This document shows positions 10,285 to 18,835 of a DNA stretch of 64,000 nt, in pieces (position 1 is the first letter of the stretch; each line of letters opens with the position of its first letter). Position numbers and translations under genes: made by a program. The stretch spans positions 620,001-684,000 of the forward strand of contig NZ_CP071869.1 of assembly GCF_017569185.1 (NCBI RefSeq), written 5' to 3'. Under the pieces are notes generated by a model that was given only the letters and a program-made list of their open reading frames with translations, did not search any database and was not told the origin of the DNA. The DNA is from Polaribacter cellanae (GTDB lineage Bacteria; Bacteroidota; Bacteroidia; Flavobacteriales; Flavobacteriaceae).

Positions 10285-10797
10285 ATGAAAATTAAACTTT
10301 CTACTTTTGATGATGTTCCCAGAATTATGGAAATTATTAACGATGCAAAAGTATATTTAGCTTCTCAAAATATCGACCAATGGCAAAATGGATATCCAAA
10401 TGCAAGGCAAGTTGAAAACGACATTAAAAACGGAGAAAGTTATGTGGTTATAAACGACGAAAACACAATAATGGCTACCTCCATGTTTACCACCAATAAA
10501 GAACCAACGTACAAAGTTATCGATGGAAATTGGCTTATAAATGAAGATAAAAAATATGGTGTAATTCATAGAATGGCAATTAAAAAAGAGTTTCGAAAAT
10601 TCGGATTGGCTACTTTTATGTTTTATCAATTTCACTTACAATTATTAGAAAACAACGTAAAAAGTTTAAAGATTGATACGCATGAAGAAAACATTGGAAT
10701 GCAATCTTTAATTAAAAAATTAGGTTATAAATATTGTGGCGTTATTTACACAAATTACAACGCAAAAAGATTGGCTTTTGAGAAAGTGATTTCTTAA
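10285..10797 (+). CDS. GNAT family N-acetyltransferase
   Basis: 170 residues covering the whole GNAT fold. The acetyl-CoA pyrophosphate-binding motif A is seen as RKFGLATFMFYQF (RxxGxA, residues about 98-110), preceded by the beta-4 strand YGVIHRMAIKKEF. The acceptor substrate cannot be told from sequence. The gene stands alone between a terminator and a palindromic repeat. Confidence 0.85.
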   Translation: MKIKLSTFDDVPRIMEIINDAKVYLASQNIDQWQNGYPNARQVENDIKNGESYVVINDENTIMATSMFTTNKEPTYKVIDGNWLINEDKKYGVIHRMAIKKEFRKFGLATFMFYQFHLQLLENNVKSLKIDTHEENIGMQSLIKKLGYKYCGVIYTNYNAKRLAFEKVIS

Positions 10798-10823
10798 AAT
10801 TAATCATTTTAGAAATATAACTT

Positions 10824-10893
10824 TGTCTCCTTGAGGGCAGTCGAAAGGTTATTTTTTTATCGATTTTATAGTTCTAGACTGCGCTCGAACAGA
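10824..10893. repeat. Palindromic intergenic repeat (TGTC...TTGAGnGCAGTCGAA type)
   Basis: The arms TGTCT-TTGAGGGCAGTCGAA and CTGCGCTCGAACAGACA are inverted copies with a 30-nt spacer. Related copies occur at 8745-8797 and 18756-18829. It ends about 30 bp before the tex start codon. Confidence 0.6.
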
Positions 10894-10925
10894 CAACCCA
10901 AAAGCTTTTATAATTCAATCTAAAA

Positions 10926-13049
10926 ATGCAACTACTCCAATACATCATTCAGCAAACTCAACTATCATCTAAATCTGTAGAAAATACCATTTCATTGTTA
11001 AATGAAGACGCAACGATTCCTTTTATAAGTAGATATAGAAAGGAAATAACAGGTAATTTAGACGAAGTTGAAATCGGAAAAATAGTCAATTTTAAAGAAA
11101 TTTTTGAAACGTTAGAAAAACGTAAAAAAGCAATTTTAAAAGCGTTAGAAGAACAAAATGTTTTAACTGCTGAATTGGCACAAAAAGTAACCAATTCTAA
11201 AGATATAATTGCTTTAGAAGATGTGTATTTACCTTTTAAGAAAAAGCGAAAAACAAAAGCAGAAACTGCACGTTTACAAGGTTTAGAACCTTTGGCGAAG
11301 ATGATTATGAGTCAGCGAGTTAATGATTTAGAATATACAGCTTCTAAATACACATCCAATGAAGTTAAAACGATTGGAAATGCTTTAGAAGGCGCACGTT
11401 TTATCATTGCAGAGTGGATTAACGAACGTACAGATATTAGAACTCATATTCGAAGAGAATTAGAACGTTGTTCTACGATTTCATCGAAAGTTGTAAAGAA
11501 AGAAATTGATAGTGAGAAAGCACAAAAATTTAAAGACTATTTCGATTGGAGCGAACCTTTAAACAGAATTCCATCACACAGGTTATTAGCCATTTTAAGA
11601 GCAGAAAACGAAGGTTTTATTCGTGTTAAAATTGAAATTGATAAGGAACGAATGCTTCAAAAAATGGAAGACAGAATTATTCGTTCTCAAAATGAATGTT
11701 CAGCACAAATTCTGTTGGCAATTGAAGATGCATATAAGCGTTTATTATTTCCATCTTTATCTAACGAAGCATTATCAATTGCCAAAGAAAAAGCAGATAA
11801 AAATGCCATTTTCGTTTTTGCTAAAAACCTAAAACAATTATTATTAGGTGCGCCTTTGGGCGAGAAAAGAGTGTTGGCAATCGATCCTGGTTTTCGTTCT
11901 GGCTGTAAGGTAGTTTGTTTGAATGAACAAGGAGATTTGTTGCATAATGAGAATATATATCCTCATGAACCTCAAAATAAAAAAATTGAAGCGATTAAAA
12001 AAATTAGTTCTTTAGCTGAATCTTATAATATTGAAGCGATTGCGATTGGAAATGGAACAGCTTCCAGAGAAACTGAACAATTAGTACAAAAAATTCAGTT
12101 TAAAAATAAGGTTGAAGTTTTTGTAGTAAGTGAAGCTGGAGCCTCCATCTATTCTGCTTCTAAAATTGCAAGAGACGAATTCCCAAATTACGATGTTACA
12201 GTTCGCGGTTCGGTTTCAATTGGAAGACGATTGCAAGATCCTTTGGCAGAATTGGTAAAGATTGATGCAAAATCGATTGGAATTGGACAATATCAGCATG
12301 ATGTAGATCAATCGAAATTAAAGAAATCTTTAGACACCACTGTAGAAAGTTGTGTAAATACAGTGGGTGTAAATATTAATACTGCAAGTGAATCTTTGTT
12401 AAGCTATGTTTCTGGAATTGGATCAAAAATTGCTCAAAATATTGTGAATTACAGAAACGAAAATGGTTCTTTTACGTCAAGAACTGCTATTAAAAAAGTG
12501 CCACATTTAGGAGGAAAAGCCTTTGAGCAATCTGCAGGTTTTTTACGAATTAAAAATGGTAAAAATCCTTTGGACGATTCTGGAGTGCATCCAGAAAACT
12601 ATGCTTTGGTTGATAGAATGGCAAAAGATGTAAAGGTAAAAGTGGCAGATTTGATTGGACATAAAGAAATTCTTCAACAAATAAATTTAAAAAACTATAT
12701 TTCTGAAACCATTGGTTTGCCAACTTTAAAAGATATTATTAAAGAATTAGAAAAACCAGGAGTAGACCCAAGAGAAAAAGCAAAAGCATTTTCTTTTGAC
12801 CAAAATATCAAATCAATTTCCGATGTAAGAACTGGACAAATTTTACCAGGAATTGTAAATAACATCACCAATTTTGGCTGTTTTGTAGATATCGGAATTA
12901 AAGAAAGTGGCTTAATTCACGTTTCTAATTTATCGGATACTTTTGTAAAAGATGTGAATGCTATTGTGTCTTTAAATCAGCAAATTTTAATAAAAGTATT
13001 GGAAGTTGATGTTGTTAGGAAGCGGATTCAACTGGCTTTGGTGAAATAA
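10926..13049 (+). CDS. tex: Tex family transcription accessory / RNA-binding protein
   Basis: 707 residues with the full Tex architecture: an N-terminal helical HTH-like domain, a YqgF/RNase H-like domain beginning at KRVLAIDPGFRSGCK (about residue 315), a helix-hairpin-helix region (LLSYVSGIGSKIAQNIVNYR, about 505-525) and a C-terminal S1 RNA-binding domain (GQILPGIVNNITNFGCFVDI to the end). Tex proteins bind nucleic acid and RNA polymerase; the precise role is not settled. The length is a little below the usual 720-780. Confidence 0.92.
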   Translation: MQLLQYIIQQTQLSSKSVENTISLLNEDATIPFISRYRKEITGNLDEVEIGKIVNFKEIFETLEKRKKAILKALEEQNVLTAELAQKVTNSKDIIALEDVYLPFKKKRKTKAETARLQGLEPLAKMIMSQRVNDLEYTASKYTSNEVKTIGNALEGARFIIAEWINERTDIRTHIRRELERCSTISSKVVKKEIDSEKAQKFKDYFDWSEPLNRIPSHRLLAILRAENEGFIRVKIEIDKERMLQKMEDRIIRSQNECSAQILLAIEDAYKRLLFPSLSNEALSIAKEKADKNAIFVFAKNLKQLLLGAPLGEKRVLAIDPGFRSGCKVVCLNEQGDLLHNENIYPHEPQNKKIEAIKKISSLAESYNIEAIAIGNGTASRETEQLVQKIQFKNKVEVFVVSEAGASIYSASKIARDEFPNYDVTVRGSVSIGRRLQDPLAELVKIDAKSIGIGQYQHDVDQSKLKKSLDTTVESCVNTVGVNINTASESLLSYVSGIGSKIAQNIVNYRNENGSFTSRTAIKKVPHLGGKAFEQSAGFLRIKNGKNPLDDSGVHPENYALVDRMAKDVKVKVADLIGHKEILQQINLKNYISETIGLPTLKDIIKELEKPGVDPREKAKAFSFDQNIKSISDVRTGQILPGIVNNITNFGCFVDIGIKESGLIHVSNLSDTFVKDVNAIVSLNQQILIKVLEVDVVRKRIQLALVK

Positions 13050-13056
13050 TAAAATT

Positions 13057-13124
13057 GCCACGAATTCAAGAATTATAAATTTAACATGAAAAATCTTTGA
13101 TTTTTAAAATTTGTGCATTCGTGA
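13057..13124. repeat. Inverted repeat (GCCACGAATTC family)
   Basis: GCCACGAATTCAAGAATT (13057-13074) pairs imperfectly with AATTTGTGCATTCGTGAC (about 13107-13124); an inner stem AAAAATC/GATTTTT lies between. It starts 7 bp after the tex stop and may double as its terminator. Confidence 0.55.
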
Positions 13125-13166
13125 CTCAATTAAAAAACACATAAAATTTTCTATTATTAAATTCCT

Positions 13167-13174
13167 TATCTTTA
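13167..13174 (+). promoter_or_regulatory. -7 box of the toxin-antitoxin operon
   Basis: TATCTTTA differs from TAnnTTTG only in the last base. Transcription from here would start near 13181, upstream of both possible antitoxin starts. Confidence 0.35.
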
Positions 13175-13255
13175 TCAAAAGATAAAAACAATCTGGATAT
13201 TCAAGGCATAAAATTAGAATTAATAAAACAAATTCTAAATATTGAAAAAACTGAA

Positions 13256-13612
13256 TTGATTGAGAAAGTTGCAAATCTTATAAAAGAAGAAAAAAAAGAA
13301 TTTTGGAATGAATTAAGTTTGGCTCAAAAAGAAGAAATTGAAAAAGCAGATTTAGAAATTCTTAATGAAGAAACTACTGATTATGAAACTTTTATTTCTT
13401 CTCATAGAAATAGTAAATTAGAGTTTATTAAAGAATTTATCAATTTAAAAGATAAAGAAACTATTAATAAACTTGAAAATATTCTTTGGCAAAAAAATGA
13501 TTTCTGGCATAAATTAAGCCCTACTCAAAAAGACGAAATAAATCTGGGAATCAAACAATTAAATGAAGGAAAAAGATATTCTTACGAAGCTGTTTTGAAA
13601 GAAATTTCTTAA
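13256..13612 (+). CDS. Antitoxin-like protein with an internally duplicated motif
   Basis: At least 118 residues from the TTG at 13256. The frame stays open upstream, and the codons from 13193 (CTG, then Asp-Ile-Gln-Gly-Ile-Lys-Leu-Glu-Leu-Ile) read like the normal N-terminus of this antitoxin family, so translation may really begin at the CTG at 13193. The C-terminal motif of such antitoxins, FWHKLSPTQKDEI...KRYSYEAVLKEIS, is also present once earlier as FWNELSLAQKEEI...TDYETFISSHR, which suggests an internal duplication. The stop overlaps the toxin ATG by one base. Family membership is inferred from pattern and context. Confidence 0.65.
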   Translation: MIEKVANLIKEEKKEFWNELSLAQKEEIEKADLEILNEETTDYETFISSHRNSKLEFIKEFINLKDKETINKLENILWQKNDFWHKLSPTQKDEINLGIKQLNEGKRYSYEAVLKEIS

Positions 13613-13914
13613 TGAATATTTATTTTTCTGAAATCGCAAAATTTAGGTTTAAAAAGTTAACAGATTATTTATTAGAAAACTGGAACTTACAAGTTAAAAA
13701 CGATTTTCTTAAAAAATTTGATCTTAAAATTTCGCAAATAAAAACGCATCCTTATAATTGTATAGAATCTTTTGAATACAAAGGACTTTATAAATGCGTA
13801 ATCACTAAACAAACAACTTTATTTTATCGAGTTTCTGAAAAACTTCAAGAAATAGAAATAATTACAATCTTCGACACCAAACAAAACCCTAATAAGTTAT
13901 ACAAGGATTTATAA
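13612..13914 (+). CDS. RelE/ParE family type II toxin
   Basis: 100 residues of the RelE/ParE fold: two N-terminal helices (AKFRFKKLTDYLLENW), then a beta sheet with IKTHPYNC, YKCVITKQTTLFYRV and the C-terminal IEIITIFDTKQNP, the usual end of this toxin class. RelE-type toxins cleave mRNA at the ribosome and ParE-type toxins poison gyrase; I cannot tell which applies. It is intact and directly coupled to the antitoxin upstream. Confidence 0.75.
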   Translation: MNIYFSEIAKFRFKKLTDYLLENWNLQVKNDFLKKFDLKISQIKTHPYNCIESFEYKGLYKCVITKQTTLFYRVSEKLQEIEIITIFDTKQNPNKLYKDL

Positions 13915-13962
13915 AACTTACTAAATATTTTCTTACTTTCGACCTCCAAAGAATAAGCAACA

Positions 13963-16395
13963 TTGAAAGTCTGTATTGCCGAGAAACCAAGTGTAGCAAG
14001 AGAAATTGCTAATATTCTAGGAGCCAACACAAAACGTGATGGTTTCTACGAAGGAAATGGCTATGCTGTTACCTACACTTTCGGACATTTATGCACACTT
14101 TTAGAGCCTAAAGATTACAAACCTCATTGGAAAAGTTGGGATTTAAACAACTTACCCATGCTTCCAGAACGTTTTGACACCAAAGTTACTGGCGATTCTG
14201 GAATTAAAAAGCAATTCGATATTGTAAAAAGTCTCTTTGAAAAAGCAAATGTTGTTATTAATTGTGGGGATGCAGGAACAGAAGGAGAACTCATTCAACG
14301 TTGGGTAATTAACCAATGTAACTATAAAGGAAAAGTACAACGTTTATGGATTTCATCTTTAACTGAAGAAGCGATAAAAGAAGGTTTCAACAATTTAAAA
14401 CCTGCTGAACAATATGATAATTTGTATTATGCAGGATATTCCAGAGCCATTGGAGATTGGCTTTTAGGTTTGAATGCAACTCGTTTATACACCGTAAAAT
14501 TTGGTGGTTACAAACAAGTTTTATCAGTCGGAAGAGTGCAAACTCCTACCCTAGCCATGTTGGTGAATCGTTTTGAGGAAATTCGTAATTTTAAACCACA
14601 ACCTTATTGGGAATTGCAAACTACCTACAGAAATACACTTTTTAATTATGAAGAGGGGCGCTTTCTAAAACAAGAAGATGGGCAAGTTCTAGCAGATAAA
14701 GTAGCACAACATAATTTTGAAATTGTTTCTGTTACCAAAAAGAAAGGTAAAGAATACGCGCCTAAATTGTTCGATTTAACAGGTTTACAAGTGTATTGTA
14801 ACAATAAATTCGGGTTTTCTGCGGATGAAACCTTAAAAATGGTTCAGAAGTTATATGAGATGAAAGTAGTAACCTATCCAAGAGTTGATACTACTTTTTT
14901 ACCCAATGATGTGTATCCAAAAGTTGCAGGAATTTTATCGAAATTAACTAATTATAGTAAATTAACAGAACCACTTTTAGGAAAGAAAATAAAAAAATCG
15001 AAACGTGTTTTTGATGATAAAAAAGTAACAGATCACCATGCCATAATTCCAACAGGAATTCAGGGTAATTTACAATACAATCAGCAACAAGTATATGATA
15101 TTATTACCCGAAGATTTATTGGTGTTTTTTATCCAGATTCAAATGTTTCCAATACTACCGTAATTGGAAAAGCTGCGGATGTTCCTTTTAAAACAACAGG
15201 AAAAGAAATCTTAACCAAAGGTTGGCGAGTAGTTTTTGATAAAAATTATCAAGAAGATAAGATTTCTATACAAGGTCGAAATGACAAAAGTAACCCTAAT
15301 GTCATTTCGAGTAATCCCGAAATTTCGGGAGAGAAATCTCAAAATAAAGATGCTAAAAGTTTACTACCAAATTTTGTAAAAGGTGAAAAAGGACCACATG
15401 AACCATCTTTTTTAGAAAAAGAAACCAAACCACCAAGAAATTTTACAGAAGCAAGTTTATTACGTGCCATGGAAACTGCTGGAAAGCAAGTAGATGATGA
15501 TGAAATGCGCGAACTCATGAAAGAAAACGGAATTGGAAGACCTTCTACGCGTGCAAGTATTATTGAAACTTTATTTAAAAGAAAATACATAGAACGTAAG
15601 AAAAAACTCGTTTTACCAACACAAACAGGCATCGATTTAATTAATATTATCGACAATGAATTATTAAAATCTGCAGAATTAACTGGACGTTGGGAAAAAC
15701 GTTTAAAAGAAATTGAACGTGGAGAATTCAACGCTGGAACTTTCATAAATAACATGAAAAAAATGGTGGATGAATTGGTATATGAAGTGCGTTCTAATAC
15801 TTCTAAAAAGCGAATCTCTTCTAATAAGGCTGTTAATTCAAGCACAATCGAGAAATCTCCACAAGGTCGAAATGACAAAAAGAAAAAACAAGTCGCAGGA
15901 AAAACCTGTCCGAAATGTAAAAAAGGCCACTTATTAAAAGGCTCTACTGCCTTTGGTTGTTCTGAATATAAAAATAATTGCGATTTAAAAATTCCGTTTG
16001 AAATTTATGGAAAGAAGGTTTCTGAAAATCAAATAATTCGTTTGATTGATAAAGGTTGTACTACAAATCTAAAAGGCTTTAAAACCGAAGCTGGTAAAAT
16101 CGAGGGCTTGGTTCGTTTTGATGATAGATTTAATTTAAAATTAGAACCGAAACAAAAAGCTATTGCAAAAAAGAGTGAGAGTGAGAATGAGATTTCTCTA
16201 CAAGGTCGAAATGACAAGAATAAAATCTCGTGTCCGAAATGTAAAAAAGGAACCATTTTAAAAGGAAAAACAGCTTATGGTTGTTCAAACTATAAAAATG
16301 GTTGCGATTTTGTTTTTACGTTCGATACTATTAAGAAAATAGCGAATGGCAAACCTTTAACTAAGGAATTGGTTATTGAAATTATTTCGAAATAA
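13963..16395 (+). CDS. topB: DNA topoisomerase III (TopB) carrying in-frame palindromic repeat insertions
   Basis: 810 residues, a type IA topoisomerase. The TOPRIM domain comprises KVCIAEKPSVAREIA at the start and CGDAGTEGELIQRW near residue 105. The catalytic tyrosine is Tyr305 (TYPRVDTTF). Two C-terminal Cys4 zinc-finger-like units follow (CPKCKKGHLLKG...CSEYKNNC and CPKCKKGTILKG...CSNYKNGC). The start is TTG at 13963; the protein from there opens with the conserved TOPRIM strand. Three linkers contain near-identical peptides around QGRNDK, encoded by DNA at 15260-15340, 15850-15877 and 16189-16216 that matches an intergenic repeat. All copies keep the reading frame and avoid the catalytic core. 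Confidence 0.92.
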   Translation: MKVCIAEKPSVAREIANILGANTKRDGFYEGNGYAVTYTFGHLCTLLEPKDYKPHWKSWDLNNLPMLPERFDTKVTGDSGIKKQFDIVKSLFEKANVVINCGDAGTEGELIQRWVINQCNYKGKVQRLWISSLTEEAIKEGFNNLKPAEQYDNLYYAGYSRAIGDWLLGLNATRLYTVKFGGYKQVLSVGRVQTPTLAMLVNRFEEIRNFKPQPYWELQTTYRNTLFNYEEGRFLKQEDGQVLADKVAQHNFEIVSVTKKKGKEYAPKLFDLTGLQVYCNNKFGFSADETLKMVQKLYEMKVVTYPRVDTTFLPNDVYPKVAGILSKLTNYSKLTEPLLGKKIKKSKRVFDDKKVTDHHAIIPTGIQGNLQYNQQQVYDIITRRFIGVFYPDSNVSNTTVIGKAADVPFKTTGKEILTKGWRVVFDKNYQEDKISIQGRNDKSNPNVISSNPEISGEKSQNKDAKSLLPNFVKGEKGPHEPSFLEKETKPPRNFTEASLLRAMETAGKQVDDDEMRELMKENGIGRPSTRASIIETLFKRKYIERKKKLVLPTQTGIDLINIIDNELLKSAELTGRWEKRLKEIERGEFNAGTFINNMKKMVDELVYEVRSNTSKKRISSNKAVNSSTIEKSPQGRNDKKKKQVAGKTCPKCKKGHLLKGSTAFGCSEYKNNCDLKIPFEIYGKKVSENQIIRLIDKGCTTNLKGFKTEAGKIEGLVRFDDRFNLKLEPKQKAIAKKSESENEISLQGRNDKNKISCPKCKKGTILKGKTAYGCSNYKNGCDFVFTFDTIKKIANGKPLTKELVIEIISK
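15260..15340. repeat. In-frame palindromic repeat inside topB, copy 1 (full hairpin)
   Basis: AGATTTCTATACAAGGTCGA (15260-15279), AATGAC, a short spacer, then GTCATTTCGA (15301-15310), an inner perfect palindrome CCCGAAATTTCGGG (15316-15329) and AGAAATCTC. Both arms of the repeat are present. It encodes a linker of about 27 residues. Confidence 0.75.
15850..15877. repeat. In-frame palindromic repeat inside topB, copy 2 (half)
   Basis: GAGAAATCTCCACAAGGTCG followed by AAATGACA. It encodes EKSPQGRNDK, between the main topoisomerase body and the first zinc finger. Confidence 0.75.
16189..16216. repeat. In-frame palindromic repeat inside topB, copy 3 (half)
   Basis: GAGATTTCTCTACAAGGTCG followed by AAATGACA. 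It encodes EISLQGRNDK, immediately before the second zinc finger. It matches copy 1 from the GATTTCT motif onward with few changes. Confidence 0.75.
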
Positions 16396-16453
16396 TCTTT
16401 ACATTTTTATCATTCCAATCTTTCTTTTTACGCTCAAAATAAATTTCAAAAAA

Positions 16454-17194
16454 CTACTCTAAAATAGTTACTTGTATATCTTCTAAAATAATTTCGGATA
16501 CTTTTTCGAGCTGATTTTTTTCGAAGGCTTTATCTATATTTAGTAGGCTAATTTCTTTATTTATAGGTTTGTAATTATAATAATCTACAAAACGAATTCC
16601 GTTTTTTACACATTGTTCTTTTAAAACTCGAAAGCGTTTTCCACCTCCATTTATGTGGTAAGAATATGCCATATAATCAATTAAAAAATCGTCTTTTCCA
16701 ATCCAATAAATAAATACATCTTCGAAATCTTCTCCTCCTCCATCTTTTCTAAATGTAACTTCAATTTTATAGTATTTTTTTTCTTTAACAGTTACAGAAG
16801 GAAGCAATTTTTTGTTAACTGCTTTATCGTTTAAAGCATAAGGCAAAACCGAAAAATAATGCACAGAATTTACCGAATTTGCGATACTGTTTAGTATAGT
16901 ATCTGCTACCTGAATTTGCTTACCATTTATAAATCTTTTAAACCCAGTGTTGGTTATTTCGTCTGTAAATTGTTTATTATCGAGGTTAAAAGTACGAGTT
17001 AATTTAAAGTTTCCGTTTTTACGAACTGCGTTGTATTTCTTATCTCTAAAGCGAAAAGAAATATCGGAATTTGCCACTTTATCTGCTCCAGAATACAAAA
17101 TTGTTTTATCGATAATTTGTTGAGCAGTGAGTTTTTTTTCGGAAGTTTTACAAGAAATTAAAAAGAGAAGTAAACATATAGGCAAATATCTCAT
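16454..17194 (-). CDS. DUF6503-like lipoprotein
   Basis: 246 residues from the ATG at 17194, which gives a lipoprotein signal peptide ending in LLFLISC (lipobox Cys about residue 15). A longer frame begins at 17230 but would precede the signal peptide with polar residues. The body is beta-rich, with TAQQIIDKTILYSGADKVANS near the N-terminus, as in the DUF6503 proteins of Bacteroidota; this assignment is from pattern memory. It is convergent with topB, with only about 60 bp between the stops. Confidence 0.7.
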   Translation of the reverse strand: MRYLPICLLLFLISCKTSEKKLTAQQIIDKTILYSGADKVANSDISFRFRDKKYNAVRKNGNFKLTRTFNLDNKQFTDEITNTGFKRFINGKQIQVADTILNSIANSVNSVHYFSVLPYALNDKAVNKKLLPSVTVKEKKYYKIEVTFRKDGGGEDFEDVFIYWIGKDDFLIDYMAYSYHINGGGKRFRVLKEQCVKNGIRFVDYYNYKPINKEISLLNIDKAFEKNQLEKVSEIILEDIQVTILE

Positions 17195-17260
17195 AGAGTT
17201 TTGTTTGATTTGAGAGAAAATAGAAATCAAAATTACGTTTCTTTCCCGAATCTAAAAATG

Positions 17261-17268
17261 TATCTTTG
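17261..17268 (+). promoter_or_regulatory. -7 box of the smpB promoter
   Basis: TATCTTTG is an exact TAnnTTTG match, 24 bp before the smpB ATG. Confidence 0.55.
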
Positions 17269-17291
17269 TTAAAAATAAAAATTGATTATTG

Positions 17292-17756
17292 ATGGTTCAG
17301 AAAAACATCAACATAAAAAATAAAAAAGCACGTTTCGAATATGAAATTCTCGACAAATATGTGGCTGGAATTCAATTGACTGGAACAGAAATAAAATCGA
17401 TAAGACAAAGCCAGGCAAGAATTACAGAGAGCTTTTGTGAGTTTAACGATCGTGGAGAATTGTTTATTGTAAATATGTACATTCAAGAATATATGTTTGG
17501 GCATCACTTTAATCACAAGCCAAAAAGTGAGCGCAGATTGTTAATGCACAAACGTGAATTGCGAAGTTTAAAAAAAGATGTGGAGGCGAAAGGAAATACA
17601 ATTGTGCCACTTCGTTTGTTTATAAATGACAGGGGTTTTGCGAAATTGGAAATCGCTTTGGCAAAAGGTAAACAAACACACGACAAACGTGAAGTTATAA
17701 AAGATCGCGACAATAAACGTGACTTGGCGAGAATTAAAAAGAGTTTTAATTCCTAA
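17292..17756 (+). CDS. smpB: SsrA-binding protein SmpB
   Basis: 154 residues. SmpB delivers tmRNA to stalled ribosomes. The beta-barrel fold is evident from KKARFEYEILDKYVAGIQLTG, GTEIKSIR and the C-terminal basic tail DRDNKRDLARIKKSFNS that enters the mRNA channel. A TTG lies one codon upstream (17289); ATG at 17292 is the better start. Confidence 0.93.
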   Translation: MVQKNINIKNKKARFEYEILDKYVAGIQLTGTEIKSIRQSQARITESFCEFNDRGELFIVNMYIQEYMFGHHFNHKPKSERRLLMHKRELRSLKKDVEAKGNTIVPLRLFINDRGFAKLEIALAKGKQTHDKREVIKDRDNKRDLARIKKSFNS

Positions 17757-17820
17757 TAACTATATCTTTAAACCATTTAGGTTTTAAAAACCTGAATGAT
17801 CTTTTTAATAATCTTTATTT

Positions 17821-18747
17821 ATGATTGCTTTCTTAAAACTTATTCGTTACAAAAACCTTTTAATGGTTTTATTAACGATGGTTTTAACGAAATATGCTTT
17901 CATTCATTCTTTTATTAAAAATAGTTATTTATCGAATTTAGAATTTATTTTTCTCACTTTATCTGTACTTTTAATAACTGCTGGAGGTTATATTATTAAT
18001 GATATTTTTGATATTGAAGCCGATAAAATTAACAAACCAAATAAAGTTTTTGTTACTACTATAATATCCACAAAAAAAGCTTGGAATAGTTATTTCTTAT
18101 TAAATTCATTAGGTTTTTTATTGGCTATTTATGTTTCAATTTCTAAACCTCTTTATGTATTTATATCTATTTTTTTTATCACCATTTTTGGCCTTTTTTT
18201 ATATTCAAAGGTTTTAAAGAAAAAATTACTTATTGGTAATTTTATTATTTCGTGTTTTATTGCTTTAGTTATTTATATTATTTATCTCTATGACTTTAAG
18301 TATATTGAGTTTTGGCAATTAACACAAAAAGAACAAACTAATTCTATCTTATTTTTACAAATTTGGGTACCCGTAATTTCGTATTCATTTTTCGCTTTTC
18401 TAACAACATTAATAAGAGAAATTATAAAAGATATCGAAGATGTAGATGGAGATATAAAAATAAAAGCCAAGACTTTACCCATTTTATTTGGTAGAAAAAG
18501 AGCTTCTAAAGTCGCTTTTTTCTTTTGCTGTATCCTATTGGTTTTTCTACTAATTGTTCTGCAATTTATTAAAAGTGAAACCATTTTCTTAATCTATGGA
18601 ATTGTGTTTATTCTCTTACCTTTCCTCTATTTTATGTATTTATTAATAAAAGCAGAAAAGAAAAAAGATTTTTCCAAATTAAGTAATTTAATGAAAGGAA
18701 TTATGCTATTCGGAATTTTATCGATGTTATTATTTACGATAACTTAA
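17821..18747 (+). CDS. UbiA family prenyltransferase
   Basis: 308 residues, with eight or nine hydrophobic helices. Both Asp-rich prenyl-diphosphate motifs are present: NDIFDIEADKINKPNK (about residues 60-75) and DIEDVDGD (about 203-210), which coordinate Mg-pyrophosphate. Flavobacterial members of this group are often annotated as geranylgeranylglycerol-phosphate geranylgeranyltransferase-like; the true acceptor (a quinone precursor, haem or a lipid) cannot be read from the sequence. It lies just upstream of maf. Confidence 0.82.
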   Translation: MIAFLKLIRYKNLLMVLLTMVLTKYAFIHSFIKNSYLSNLEFIFLTLSVLLITAGGYIINDIFDIEADKINKPNKVFVTTIISTKKAWNSYFLLNSLGFLLAIYVSISKPLYVFISIFFITIFGLFLYSKVLKKKLLIGNFIISCFIALVIYIIYLYDFKYIEFWQLTQKEQTNSILFLQIWVPVISYSFFAFLTTLIREIIKDIEDVDGDIKIKAKTLPILFGRKRASKVAFFFCCILLVFLLIVLQFIKSETIFLIYGIVFILLPFLYFMYLLIKAEKKKDFSKLSNLMKGIMLFGILSMLLFTIT

Positions 18748-18755
18748 CAGTAAAA

Positions 18756-18829
18756 TGTTCTCTCGATCTTATTCGAGAGGTTATAAATACTAAATAAATT
18801 TATAGGTTTCGACTCCGCTAAACCAGACA
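18756..18829. repeat. Palindromic intergenic repeat directly upstream of maf
   Basis: TGTTCTCTCGATCTTATTCG at the left and TTTCGACTCCGCTAAACCAG followed by ACA at the right, resembling the elements at 8745 and 10824. It ends 6 bp before the maf start codon, so it occupies the region where a ribosome would bind. Confidence 0.5.
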
Positions 18830-18835
18830 AAAACA

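Noticed and set aside
15339-15878. Minus-strand frame of 179 codons inside topB
   Set aside because: Antisense shadow of the topB frame; its first and last parts are the reverse reading of repeat copies.
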